From Psychrobacillus sp. FSL K6-4046 (lineage in GTDB: Bacteria > Bacillota > Bacilli > Bacillales_A > Planococcaceae): a stretch of 64,000 nt of DNA. The notes under the pieces were generated by a model. It did not search any database. It was not told where the DNA came from and saw nothing but the letters and a program-made list of their open reading frames with translations. Shown piece after piece: positions 35,995 to 45,379 of the stretch; the first letter of the stretch is position 1; every line of letters begins with the position of its first letter. The stretch lies in assembly GCF_038624605.1 (NCBI RefSeq), contig NZ_CP152020.1, forward strand, positions 3,821,842 to 3,885,841, given 5' to 3'. The position numbers and the translations under genes were made by a program.

Positions 35995-37336
35995 AGGTGC
36001 CACCTCCTATAGTTTCTGGAGATAGTCTTAACCATGATCCATTAACTTGATAATACCAAGAGGGCACCAAAGTAAATAAAGGTTGGTCTTCGTCTTTGGA
36101 TATATAATAGCCTTGTACTAAATCCTCTATTAAAGAGACTTGTGAATTTGGGGCTAAGCTAAGTAATTCATATGCATTTTGACCGGAAGGTAACTCTAAA
36201 TCAGTGGAAGTTATCGGTAGAGCATTTAACGTGTAATACGGTCTATTGTAACGATAAACTCTATTACTTCCCCAAACTTGAACTATTTCTGTAGTCAACA
36301 TATCCTTACTGAATACAGGCAACCCATCAAAATACAGTTGATAATTTACTTGACTCGCATTCTTATTCATTCTACTAAATCGATAATCATCAGTCCAACC
36401 GTCATGCTCATTTACAAAGCTTAAGCTATTATATAAAAGTTCCGATGATTTACCAAGAAATTCACCTTCTGATGCTGGATGAACGTAGCTTAACCTTTTA
36501 GAAATAGGGTCTACAGTCATTAATGCGTTATCATCCGTATATTGTTCTCCTGATCCTACTGGGTTACTTCGCCGAACAACTAAACTTGGTATATTAAAAA
36601 GGGCATCTTTGAACCTATTCGTATCAATCTCTTCCACTAAATAAGTATATTGAACAACCTTTTCAGGGTTACTTGTAGTATATAAGGATACTTTGCCTTC
36701 TCTTACGATTTCCTTATATTCCAGCATAGCATTGGAAGTCTTGACCATACGCTCAGAGAAACCAAAGATATCTTCCTTCGTCACATTTGCCGTATAGATT
36801 TTATTCAAGGTGGTGCTTATGAAATACAAAGTAGCCCCTTGATCAGATTCCTTTTCCCCTACTCTTTGGTCCACACTTTTCGTGGACCAATCTATAACTA
36901 GACGATTAAAAGAAGAGTTAGGAAAGATAGGATCTAAAAACTTTAAAATCGTACTATAAGATTCTATCGGTATATCTGCTTGAAAAAACAATGTACTCGT
37001 ATATGGCTTGTTGATTAATTCATTTACCTGCCCCGCATTCGTATTATTACTATACAGTTTCACCGTTTCAATCTCCCAATTTTTCATAGGGTTTATAACA
37101 TTATTGATATCTACGATCGAATGGGAGCCTCTTAGATTTTCGGGTTGACTAATCAGCAAACGATACGGTTTTATAACATCTTCCATCTTCTTCTTCTCTG
37201 CAATCGATATATTAACGACAGGTGGTTCAGTAGTATCATATTTTGGTGAATAGGTCCAAATCGTAAAGGTAAGTGTAAGACTAAGGAGTATTAGTAATAA
37301 TAAAATAATAGATTTTACTGGTTCAATATACTTCAA
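35981..37336 (-). CDS. walH: WalH (YycH), membrane regulator of WalK
   Basis: About 451 residues: one N-terminal membrane helix (about 10-28) and a large extracellular YycH domain. I chose the TTG at 37336. It overlaps the walK stop as TTGA and has AGGTG seven bases before it; a GTG at 37342 lies too near that site. It acts with WalI as a negative partner of WalK at the division membrane in B. subtilis. Confidence 0.92.
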   Translation of the reverse strand: MKYIEPVKSIILLLLILLSLTLTFTIWTYSPKYDTTEPPVVNISIAEKKKMEDVIKPYRLLISQPENLRGSHSIVDINNVINPMKNWEIETVKLYSNNTNAGQVNELINKPYTSTLFFQADIPIESYSTILKFLDPIFPNSSFNRLVIDWSTKSVDQRVGEKESDQGATLYFISTTLNKIYTANVTKEDIFGFSERMVKTSNAMLEYKEIVREGKVSLYTTSNPEKVVQYTYLVEEIDTNRFKDALFNIPSLVVRRSNPVGSGEQYTDDNALMTVDPISKRLSYVHPASEGEFLGKSSELLYNSLSFVNEHDGWTDDYRFSRMNKNASQVNYQLYFDGLPVFSKDMLTTEIVQVWGSNRVYRYNRPYYTLNALPITSTDLELPSGQNAYELLSLAPNSQVSLIEDLVQGYYISKDEDQPLFTLVPSWYYQVNGSWLRLSPETIGGGTYGLE

Positions 37337-39150
37337 TCCCACTCACCTTCTTCATCCAACAGTATTTCTAAAGTAAAGAATATAGTAGTCCCGTGGCCTT
37401 CTTCACTTTCTGCCCAAATCTTACCTCCATGGGCTTCAATCATTTCCCGGGCAATGGCTAGGCCAAGCCCTGTACCTCCCATTGAACGGGCTCTAGCCCG
37501 GTCTACTCGATAAAAACGATCGAAAATGCGATTTACATTTTCAGAAGGTATTCCCATACCATCATCTGATATCATCACTTGTAACCACTCATCTTTGACT
37601 GCTATGCCAAATCGAATATTCCCTCCATCTGGGGAATACTTTAACGCATTCGATATAATATTATCGATTACTTGAGTTAACTTATCTGTATCAATGTCTA
37701 CATAGTACGGCGTATCTGGAAGCATACGTTGGAACGTAACATTTTGTGATTTAGACAGTTCAAAACGATCAATAATACGATTGAAAAATAGATTAAAATT
37801 AACGATTTCTCTATTCAAATCATAGTCACGACTATCCATCTTAGACAATTGTAGTAAGTCATTTACCAATCGAATCATTCGTTGGGTCTCCGTTTGCGTA
37901 ACCATTAGAAACGACGGTGCTATCTCTTCATCCTTCCATGCTCCATCCGCTAGTGCCTCCAAATAACTGCTCATAGTAGTTAAAGGAGTTCGAAGTTCAT
38001 GAGACACATTAGCTACAAACTCTCGACGTTCCATATCAATCTTCTCTTGCTCGGTATTGTCATGTAAAACAGCGATTAAACCATTTACGAAACCAGTTTC
38101 TTTTTGGATAACTGAAAAGTTCGCACGAAGTATATATGGTCGTTCCTGGGTACTGAAATCTAAATTCATGGATTCCTTTGAATGAATAAGATCTTCGAAG
38201 GAATGAATGCTATCAATGCCAAGCACTGAAATAATAGGCCTGTTGAGAACCATTTCTCTTGGTATGCGCAAGAGCCTTAGGGCAGGATCATTGATCAAAA
38301 TAACTCTACCCTTTCGATCAGTGGCTATTACTCCATCCGTCATATTAGTTAAAACAGAGGCAAGTTTCCTACGCTCAGCTTCTGTAGTCGACTGGGATTC
38401 TTGCAGCCTATTTGTTAGATGATTAAATGCATGTGCTAACTGACCGATTTCATCATTTCCATAAACTCTTACCTTACGAGAAAAGTTGCCCTTAGACATA
38501 GCCTGTGCCTGTTTCCTCATCTCCGATATAGGTCTTGTAATCGTTTGTGCTATAAGAATACCTAGTACAATTGTGATTACAAGGGCTACTGCCGTACCCA
38601 CTGCGAGGATTTGGTTTATTTCGTTCATTTGACCAAATACATTTTCAATATTCGATTCAATATAGAGAGTTCCAATTACCTCACCCTGTGAAATAATTGG
38701 TGTTACTAATATCCATACACGTTCTCCTGATTTAGAGGCGATGCTATCAAAACCTTCTTCTGCCGTGATAGATTTATGGACTAGTTCATCTAACGACTTT
38801 TGTCCAACGATTGCTTGGTTGTTCGAATCTGAGGTAGCTCGTATTTGATATTTCGCATCAATTACTCGAACTTCTTTAATATCATCAGAATTAAGACCAG
38901 TCAAAATAGAACGTAAGCTTTGTTCTAGTGTTTGGTCTTCTTCTACCCGTATTTTAACAAGTTCTTCTCTTGCACTAAACTCTAATACACCAACGCGATC
39001 CTTAACAGATTGTTGAAAGTTTTCTTTTAATGTATGCTCCAATCCCTTGACAAAATATAGACCAATTATTTGCATAGCTATTAAAATCAGTAAAACATAA
39101 ATCAACACAATCTTTACATGAACTGATTTAAAGTAACCAACCTTATGCAT
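37333..39150 (-). CDS. walK: WalK, essential cell-wall sensor histidine kinase
   Basis: 605 residues: TM1 (about 13-34), extracellular Cache-like sensor domain (35-183), TM2 (about 184-203), HAMP (204-256), cytoplasmic PAS (about 262-370), dimerisation domain with His384 in NVSHELRTPL, and a HATPase domain with GGTGLGLAI. It phosphorylates WalR in response to wall state. All kinase motifs are intact. It lies 4 bases after walR. Within the coding sequence, ATTTCCCGGGCAAT at 37442-37455 resembles a Noc site. Confidence 0.97.
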   Translation of the reverse strand: MHKVGYFKSVHVKIVLIYVLLILIAMQIIGLYFVKGLEHTLKENFQQSVKDRVGVLEFSAREELVKIRVEEDQTLEQSLRSILTGLNSDDIKEVRVIDAKYQIRATSDSNNQAIVGQKSLDELVHKSITAEEGFDSIASKSGERVWILVTPIISQGEVIGTLYIESNIENVFGQMNEINQILAVGTAVALVITIVLGILIAQTITRPISEMRKQAQAMSKGNFSRKVRVYGNDEIGQLAHAFNHLTNRLQESQSTTEAERRKLASVLTNMTDGVIATDRKGRVILINDPALRLLRIPREMVLNRPIISVLGIDSIHSFEDLIHSKESMNLDFSTQERPYILRANFSVIQKETGFVNGLIAVLHDNTEQEKIDMERREFVANVSHELRTPLTTMSSYLEALADGAWKDEEIAPSFLMVTQTETQRMIRLVNDLLQLSKMDSRDYDLNREIVNFNLFFNRIIDRFELSKSQNVTFQRMLPDTPYYVDIDTDKLTQVIDNIISNALKYSPDGGNIRFGIAVKDEWLQVMISDDGMGIPSENVNRIFDRFYRVDRARARSMGGTGLGLAIAREMIEAHGGKIWAESEEGHGTTIFFTLEILLDEEGEWD

Positions 39151-39154
39151 CGAA

Positions 39155-39859
39155 TTACTCCTGCTCAGGACTTCTTAAATAGTAACCAACGCCTCGTCTA
39201 GTTACAATCCAGTTTGGATGACTAGGATTATCTTCAATTTTCTCACGTAAACGTCTGATTGTAACATCTACAGTACGGACATCACCAAAATAATCATAAC
39301 CCCAAACTGTTTGTAATAGATGTTCCCTTGTCATTACTTGTCCAATATGTTTAGAAAGATAATGTAAGAGTTCAAACTCACGGTGAGTCAATTCAATTGT
39401 TTCATCTCTTTTTAATACCAAATAAGCATCCGGTTGGATAGTTAGTGGACCAATAGTAATGTCATTAGTAACTACTTCATTATCTTCTTGAATGGTTTGG
39501 TGTCTTCTCATGTTAGCTTTAACTCGAGCTATTAACTCTCTTGTACTAAATGGCTTTGTTACATAATCATCTGCACCTAGCTCTAACCCTAAGACCTTAT
39601 CTATCTCTGAGTCTTTAGCAGTTAGCATTATGATAGGAAAGCTAAAGCGTTTACGAATTTCTCTACAAACTTCCATTCCATCTCTGTTGGGTAACATTAT
39701 GTCTAACAGCATGAGATCTGGCTGAATCTCGTCTACTTTTTTTAATGCATCGTCGCCATCATATGCACAGAAAACCTGATAGCCCTCTTTTTTCAAATTA
39801 AATTGTAGTATGTCAGCAATCGGCTTTTCATCATCCACTACTAGTATTTTTTTACTCAC
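39155..39859 (-). CDS. walR: WalR, essential response regulator of wall metabolism
   Basis: 234 residues of the OmpR/PhoB type with Asp9-Asp10, phospho-acceptor Asp53 and the TKPFS segment, then a winged-helix domain ending GVGYYLR. WalR binds TGTWAH-N5-TGTWAH sites and drives autolysin genes. It is the first gene of walRKHIJ. Upstream lie an exact Spo0A-box sequence and a near-perfect Noc-site sequence (40016-40039). Confidence 0.97.
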   Translation of the reverse strand: MSKKILVVDDEKPIADILQFNLKKEGYQVFCAYDGDDALKKVDEIQPDLMLLDIMLPNRDGMEVCREIRKRFSFPIIMLTAKDSEIDKVLGLELGADDYVTKPFSTRELIARVKANMRRHQTIQEDNEVVTNDITIGPLTIQPDAYLVLKRDETIELTHREFELLHYLSKHIGQVMTREHLLQTVWGYDYFGDVRTVDVTIRRLREKIEDNPSHPNWIVTRRGVGYYLRSPEQE

Positions 39860-40015
39860 TTGTTAAACCCCTTTCGCCCTTTTCTGCTATATTTTAATCA
39901 AATACATTACTTTAAACAATTAATATATCATTACTCTATCATTCTTTTACTCTCCTTGCATCATTAAAGAAGTGAGAAAAAATGAGGGTAGAAATTGAAA
40001 GTTTTAGGTCGAGCT

Positions 40016-40039
40016 TTGTCGAAATATTTCCCAGGAAAT
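40016..40039. promoter_or_regulatory. Spo0A-box and Noc-site sequences side by side upstream of walR
   Basis: TTGTCGAA (40016-40023) equals the Spo0A box core, and ATTTCCCAGGAAAT (40026-40039) matches the B. subtilis Noc-binding site ATTTCCCGGGAAAT at 13 of 14. Either match could be chance; an eight-base box is expected about twice in this window. Confidence 0.4.
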
Positions 40040-40074
40040 TTAATTCTTTCCTAATTCAATATTTCACAATACAT

Positions 40075-40101
40075 AAAAAGACAGCCGGCTAGCGACTGTC
40101 T
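40075..40101 (-). terminator. Terminator of the M23/G5/LysM gene
   Basis: AGACAG and CTGTCT pair around a GC-rich loop with extra pairing (GCTAGC), followed on the minus strand by TTTTTA. Confidence 0.65.
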
Positions 40102-40112
40102 CTAACTTATAT

Positions 40113-41588
40113 TTATTTTAACACAGATAAGGGGTCAATCGTAACTCCGTCCTTCTTCACTTCAAAATGCAAGTGAGTTCCTGTGGAGCGTCCTGTATTC
40201 CCCATAACGCCTAGTTTTGAGCCTTGTGGCACTACATCTCCCACACTTACACTAACTGAGGAGAGATGAGCATACGTCGTTTTATACCCATTTTTATGAT
40301 TAACGATTACACGGTTACCGTATGTACCATCCCAACCAGCAGCTTCAACTACTCCATTATCTGCAGCTTTAATATTAAATCCACTTGGTCGAGCAATATC
40401 AATACCTTCATGCTTACGTCCCCAACGGTAACCCATTTTACTAGAAATGTAGCCACCTTCTGCTGGCCATGCAAACACTCCAGAACCACGAGATGGAATC
40501 ACTTTTGTTCCCTTTAATACAACATGTTCCTTAGGTTGCTCTAAAATCGTTTCATTTGAAAGTGATTGGCCAATTTCTACACCATTCTCTTGACGAATCA
40601 AATAAGTCGCCACTCGTTTTCCATCGGCACCTTCTTGCTTCACTTTTGTATCACCTTTGAACATCTCATCTGTTTCTATTACTTGTTTAGTATGAGGTAC
40701 AGTTTCCTCTACCTTTTTCTCATAAACTACTTCCATATTTATAAGTGGTTTAAGTACAGTGACATTAAGCTCTTGATTTATCTGTAAGACACTTGTATCT
40801 GTAAGTCCTGGATTGATCATTAATAATTCCGCTGAGGTTAAATTAAATTTACTTGCAATATTACCAAGTACGTCACCAGCTGAAACTTTATAGGTTTCTT
40901 GCTCTAAAGTTCCTTCTAAAAGAAGCTTAACTGCTTCATCAGCAGATACAACCTTTTCGGGTGTCACATCTACCGTAACCCCTGAAACTTCTTGTTTTAA
41001 AATTAAATCTACAATTCTAGTTTCGCCAGTTTGTAATTCGGGTAAGCTATCTGTAACACTTTTTCTAGCTTCCAATGTGGCTAGCTCTTCTTCTGTGATA
41101 AACTGAAGTTTTAATTTTTTTATAACTTCATGGTATGTTGCAATGTCTTTGACGTAGACCGCCATCTCGTCATTGACAGATAAGGCAAACGCGGTTGCTT
41201 CCACTTCTATTAAATCGTTAAGCTTTTGCAATGTTGTTTCATCGTTTGTTGAGGGAGTATAAACTTGTTCAGTAATAACCTTTAGGTTATTGCCTGCTTG
41301 TAGTTGAAGACCGTCATATTGGGAGCTACTCTCTTGCACTTTTTTATCAAAAAGCTTTTCCATTTCCGTTTTATCGGAAATAGCCCCAACATACTGACCT
41401 TCTGCATATATATGATAAATTTCTTTTAAAGCTTTATTATCCTCTTCATTAGCAAATGCCATATTAAAAGTTAGAGATGACATAAGTAATACCATTATAG
41501 TAGCTTTTTTCACTACATTTGATTTTCTGTTTGAAAGAACAGTGAAGTTTTGATCCTCTTGTTCCTCATTCTTACTATTCCAAAGCAT
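40113..41588 (-). CDS. Wall endopeptidase with LysM, G5 and M23 domains
   Basis: 491 residues. A long basic leader is followed by a hydrophobic segment (about 28-46) that may be cleaved after AFA or act as an anchor. Then come a sensor-like N-terminal part, one LysM (about 232-277, YKVSAGDVLGNIASKF), a G5 domain (about 280-355) and a C-terminal M23 domain with HEGID, AHLSS and HLHFE zinc motifs. It should cut peptidoglycan cross-bridges outside the cell. It lies directly upstream of walR on the same strand, and a near-WalR box sits before it, so WalR control is plausible. The start follows AAGGAG. Confidence 0.9.
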   Translation of the reverse strand: MLWNSKNEEQEDQNFTVLSNRKSNVVKKATIMVLLMSSLTFNMAFANEEDNKALKEIYHIYAEGQYVGAISDKTEMEKLFDKKVQESSSQYDGLQLQAGNNLKVITEQVYTPSTNDETTLQKLNDLIEVEATAFALSVNDEMAVYVKDIATYHEVIKKLKLQFITEEELATLEARKSVTDSLPELQTGETRIVDLILKQEVSGVTVDVTPEKVVSADEAVKLLLEGTLEQETYKVSAGDVLGNIASKFNLTSAELLMINPGLTDTSVLQINQELNVTVLKPLINMEVVYEKKVEETVPHTKQVIETDEMFKGDTKVKQEGADGKRVATYLIRQENGVEIGQSLSNETILEQPKEHVVLKGTKVIPSRGSGVFAWPAEGGYISSKMGYRWGRKHEGIDIARPSGFNIKAADNGVVEAAGWDGTYGNRVIVNHKNGYKTTYAHLSSVSVSVGDVVPQGSKLGVMGNTGRSTGTHLHFEVKKDGVTIDPLSVLK

Positions 41589-42094
41589 GATAAAGCTCCT
41601 TCCAAACCTATTTAAGTTGCTAGTGCAAATTTTACACTATCTTAATTTAACATATTTGAAATAGTGAAGTGTAGGAATAGTCTATCTTGTAAAGAAAATG
41701 TATTTTTAAATCCATTATTTTCTATTTTTACATTTTAGTTGTTATATTTAATCATTTTTATAGGTTTTAATCCTATGTTTTTAAGAATTTCCTCCAGTAA
41801 ATTCTTATTTATACATATTACTATTGGTGCCTCTGTTATATTTGTAATAATTCGATAAATTTCAGACACCTATAGCTTTGTATATGAAGAGAATCAAATG
41901 GATAGACATGAATATCTTGTAAATCCATTTCTAGCTATTGGCCACTTTTCCAATTATATTGTTAGACAGTTTATATATATTACTTAGACCTGGTTTCCTA
42001 CAGAGAGAATAGGTCTTATGTTCAGATGAATAGAAGGCAAATCACTGGGATAAATCTTTGTTTGTCGGTGAAAATTCTTAAAATTATTTCACAT
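41589..42094. other. Intergenic region upstream of the M23/G5/LysM gene
   Basis: About 500 AT-rich bases without a supportable gene. TGTAAA-GAAAA-TGTATT (41688-41704) matches the WalR box at 11 of 12 and lies 100-116 bases before the peptidase start. An imperfect inverted repeat runs from GGTGCCTCTG (41826-41835) to CAGACACC (41863-41870). AGACCT...AGGTCT forms another small hairpin near 41985-42015. Function unknown. Confidence 0.45.
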
Positions 42095-42125
42095 AAAAAG
42101 CCGCCAAGTTTTCATTGGCGGCTTT
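42095..42125 (-). terminator. Terminator of purA
   Basis: AAAGCCGCCAA and TTGGCGGCTTT form an 11-pair stem followed on the minus strand by T. Confidence 0.92.
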
Positions 42126-42139
42126 CATTTCACTTATAA

Positions 42140-43426
42140 TTATCTCCAAACGCTTGAAATAACGTTTGTTTGTGTACGATCTGGTCCTACAGAGAAAATA
42201 GAGATAGGAACTCCTGTTAATTGAGATATGCGTTCTAAATAATGTCTTGCAGTGTCTGGTAATTCATCGAGAGATTTACATTGAGTGATATCTTCACTCC
42301 AACCTGGTAACTCCTCATATACTGGCTTACATTCGGCAAGCATACGCAGGTTTGCTGGATATTCTGTGATAAGTTCTCCTTTATATTCGTATGCTGTACA
42401 AATTTTAACTGTTTTTAATCCAGTTAAAACATCAATTGAATTCACTGTTAAATCCGTTAATCCACTTACTCTTTGCGCATGGCGAATTACCACTGTATCA
42501 AACCATCCTATACGACGTGGTCTACCTGTTGTAGTCCCATACTCTTTTCCTACTTCCCTGATTTGATTCCCTACTTCATCAAAGAGTTCAGTAGGAAATG
42601 GCCCATCTCCTACACGTGAAGTGTATGCTTTACATACTCCTACCACATGCGATATTTTTGTTGGACCTACTCCTGCTCCAATCGTTACTCCGCCAGCTAC
42701 CGGGTTAGAAGAAGTGACAAAAGGATACGTTCCTTGGTCAATATCCAACATTACTCCTTGAGCTCCTTCAAAAAGTACGCGTCTGCCCTCATCTAATGCA
42801 TCATTAAGTACTTTTGAGGTGTCTGTTACATACTGTTCAATTTCTTGGCCGTAACTGTAGAATTCTTCTAAAATTTCTTCTACTGTAAATCCTTCTGTTT
42901 CATAAAACTTCTCAAACATACGATTTTTTTCTTCTAGGTTATGCTCTAATTTTTCTTTAAACACTTCATAATCTAAAAGATCTGCAACACGTATACCTAC
43001 ACGAGCAGCCTTGTCCATATAGGCAGGACCAATTCCTTTACCTGTCGTTCCAATTTTTCTTGCTCCTCGGCGAGCTTCTTCTACTTCATCTTGCTTTATA
43101 TGATATGGAAGAATGACGTGGGCACGATTAGAAATACGTAAGTTTTCAGTCGTTACACCGCGATCATGCAGCCCTTTAAGTTCTTTTACTAATGCTCTGG
43201 GGTCAACCACCATGCCATTTCCAATAACTGAAATCTTGTCCTTATAGAAAATACCGGAAGGAATGAGATGTAGCTTATAGGTCTCTCCTCCGAAAATAAT
43301 TGTATGTCCTGCATTATTACCACCTTGGTAACGTGCAATTACTTCTGAGTGTTCTGATAAAAAGTCAGTAATTTTACCTTTTCCTTCGTCTCCCCATTGG
43401 GTCCCTACTACAACTACTGATGGCAT
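42140..43426 (-). CDS. purA: Adenylosuccinate synthetase
   Basis: 428 residues, full length. It joins IMP and aspartate with GTP in the first step from IMP to AMP. The N-terminal GTP loop [11 protein letters not shown] and NNAGHT are intact. The ATG at 43426 has GGAGG eight bases before it; the frame could also begin at a GTG at 43435 inside the ribosome site. It has strong terminators on both sides and so is its own unit. Confidence 0.98.
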   Translation of the reverse strand: MPSVVVVGTQWGDEGKGKITDFLSEHSEVIARYQGGNNAGHTIIFGGETYKLHLIPSGIFYKDKISVIGNGMVVDPRALVKELKGLHDRGVTTENLRISNRAHVILPYHIKQDEVEEARRGARKIGTTGKGIGPAYMDKAARVGIRVADLLDYEVFKEKLEHNLEEKNRMFEKFYETEGFTVEEILEEFYSYGQEIEQYVTDTSKVLNDALDEGRRVLFEGAQGVMLDIDQGTYPFVTSSNPVAGGVTIGAGVGPTKISHVVGVCKAYTSRVGDGPFPTELFDEVGNQIREVGKEYGTTTGRPRRIGWFDTVVIRHAQRVSGLTDLTVNSIDVLTGLKTVKICTAYEYKGELITEYPANLRMLAECKPVYEELPGWSEDITQCKSLDELPDTARHYLERISQLTGVPISIFSVGPDRTQTNVISSVWR

Positions 43427-43515
43427 TGCCAACACCTCCGTCAGACATTTCGTCCTGATTAAAAATCAGTGTAATTGTACCAATCATTTTTACCATAGTC
43501 AACCAACTTAAGTAA

Positions 43516-43564
43516 AAAACACGAACGAATTGATGTTTAAATAATCAATTCGTTCGTGTTTTTA
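43516..43564 (-). terminator. Terminator of dnaC
   Basis: ACACGAACGAATTGAT and ATCAATTCGTTCGTGT form a 16-pair perfect stem with A and T tails; its 3' arm touches the dnaC stop codon. Confidence 0.93.
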
Positions 43565-44917
43565 TGCTGGAGGAGCTTGATGTTGACTCCAATCAATATT
43601 CACAAATTTATTAAATTCTTTCACAAATGCTAGAGTAACTGTGCCAGTCGGGCCGTTACGTTGCTTAGCAATAATAATCTCAATCATGTTCTGATTTTCT
43701 GTTTCCTTATCGTAGTAATCTTCTCGATACAGGAAGGAAACAATATCGGCATCTTGCTCAATAGAACCAGACTCACGTAAATCAGACATCATTGGTCTCT
43801 TATCTTGACGTTGCTCAACACCACGGGAAAGCTGCGATAGAGCAATAACAGGAACTTTCAATTCACGGGCTAGCCCCTTTAATGAACGAGAAATCTCAGA
43901 TACCTCTTGTTGACGGTTTGCCTGACTTCCACCGCTCCCTTGAATCAACTGTAAGTAATCAATTAGAATCATGCCTAAGCCTGACTCCTGCTTTAATCGT
44001 CTACATTTTGCTCTTATTTCATTTACCCGGATACCCGGTGTATCATCTATATAGATTCCTGCATTTGATAAGCTACCCATAGCCATCGTCAGCTTGCGCC
44101 AGTCTTCTGTAGTCAGCGCACCTGTTCTTAACACTTGTGCGTCAATATTGCCCTCTGCGCAGAGCATACGCATAACCAACTGTTCTGCACCCATCTCTAG
44201 ACTAAAGATAGCGACGTTTTCATCTGTTTTAGTTGCTACGTTTTGTGCTACGTTCAAAGCGAAGGCTGTTTTACCTACCGAAGGACGGGCAGCCACAATA
44301 ATAAGGTCATTACGCTGAAATCCTGCTGTTATACGATCTAAATCACGGAAACCAGTAGGAATACCGGTAACGTCACCTTTTCTTGTGTGTAGCTTCTCAA
44401 TATTGTCATACGTCTCTACTAACACATCTTTAATGTGTTTGAAGTCACCTGCATTTTTACGATTGGCAACTTCCATCATTTTTCTTTCTGCTTCGGAAAG
44501 GAGAGCTTCTACCTCATCTTCGCGAGTAAAGCCATCCTCTACTATTGTCGTAGCCACGCGAATAAGACGACGGAGTATAGATTTTTCCTCTACTATTTTA
44601 GCGTAATGTCCGATGTTAGCTGCGGTAGGCACGGCATTTGCTATTTCACTAATATAGGAGATACCGCCGACATCTTCTAATTCCTTCTTAGAAGAAAGTT
44701 CTTCTGTGACTGTTACAACATCAATTGCTTTTCCCTGATCACTCAGACGAAGCATGGTCTGAAATATTTTTTGATGAGCTACCCGATAAAAATCCTCTGG
44801 CATGACAATCTCTGCGGCTGTTATTAATGCTTGTGGTTCTAAAAATATGGCTCCAAGAACAGATTGCTCTGCTTCTTGATTATGCGGCGGTACACGGTCC
44901 AATAATGGATCGCTCAT
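43562..44917 (-). CDS. dnaC: Replicative DNA helicase (DnaB family)
   Basis: 451 residues: DnaB N-terminal domain (about 8-110), linker, and RecA-type helicase domain with Walker A ARPSVGKTAF and Walker B MILIDYLQL. The hexamer unwinds DNA ahead of the fork. The name follows B. subtilis, where the DnaB-type helicase is DnaC. It starts behind AGGAGAG and follows rplI after 12 bases. Confidence 0.98.
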   Translation of the reverse strand: MSDPLLDRVPPHNQEAEQSVLGAIFLEPQALITAAEIVMPEDFYRVAHQKIFQTMLRLSDQGKAIDVVTVTEELSSKKELEDVGGISYISEIANAVPTAANIGHYAKIVEEKSILRRLIRVATTIVEDGFTREDEVEALLSEAERKMMEVANRKNAGDFKHIKDVLVETYDNIEKLHTRKGDVTGIPTGFRDLDRITAGFQRNDLIIVAARPSVGKTAFALNVAQNVATKTDENVAIFSLEMGAEQLVMRMLCAEGNIDAQVLRTGALTTEDWRKLTMAMGSLSNAGIYIDDTPGIRVNEIRAKCRRLKQESGLGMILIDYLQLIQGSGGSQANRQQEVSEISRSLKGLARELKVPVIALSQLSRGVEQRQDKRPMMSDLRESGSIEQDADIVSFLYREDYYDKETENQNMIEIIIAKQRNGPTGTVTLAFVKEFNKFVNIDWSQHQAPPA

Positions 44918-44929
44918 AGAATTCTCTCC

Positions 44930-45379
44930 TTACGCTTCTTCAGATACATGTACCTTCAAAGTAGCTACTACCTCTTGATGTAGTTTTACTGGTACATTTG
45001 TGTATCCTAGAGCACGAATTGCATCATCTAGTTCCATTTTACGTTTATCTATTTTAATTCCGTTAGTTTTCTCTAGTTGTGCGGCAATTTGTTTCGTTGT
45101 CACTGATCCAAATAGTCGACCATCATTCCCAGATTTTGCTTTTAGTTCAACAGTTAGTTGCTCTAAAGTTTCTTTTAATTTTTTTGCTTCTGCTAGTTCT
45201 TCAGCAGCTTCTTTTTCTGATTTCTTCTTTTGTCCTTCTAGAGCACTGATAGCAGCAGAATTTGCTTCTACTGCAAGTTTATTTTTAAGTAAATAGTTAT
45301 GTGCATAACCATCTGCTACATTCTTAATTTCACCTTTTTTGCCTTTACCTTTAACATCTTTTAAAAATACTACTTTCAT
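44930..45379 (-). CDS. rplI: Ribosomal protein bL9
   Basis: 149 residues. The N-terminal fold with [16 protein letters not shown], a long Glu/Lys/Ala-rich helix (about 40-75) and the C-terminal domain are typical of L9. It binds 23S rRNA domain V. Its start overlaps the gdpP stop by four bases, showing translational coupling. This is the usual gdpP-rplI-dnaC order. Confidence 0.97.
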   Translation of the reverse strand: MKVVFLKDVKGKGKKGEIKNVADGYAHNYLLKNKLAVEANSAAISALEGQKKKSEKEAAEELAEAKKLKETLEQLTVELKAKSGNDGRLFGSVTTKQIAAQLEKTNGIKIDKRKMELDDAIRALGYTNVPVKLHQEVVATLKVHVSEEA

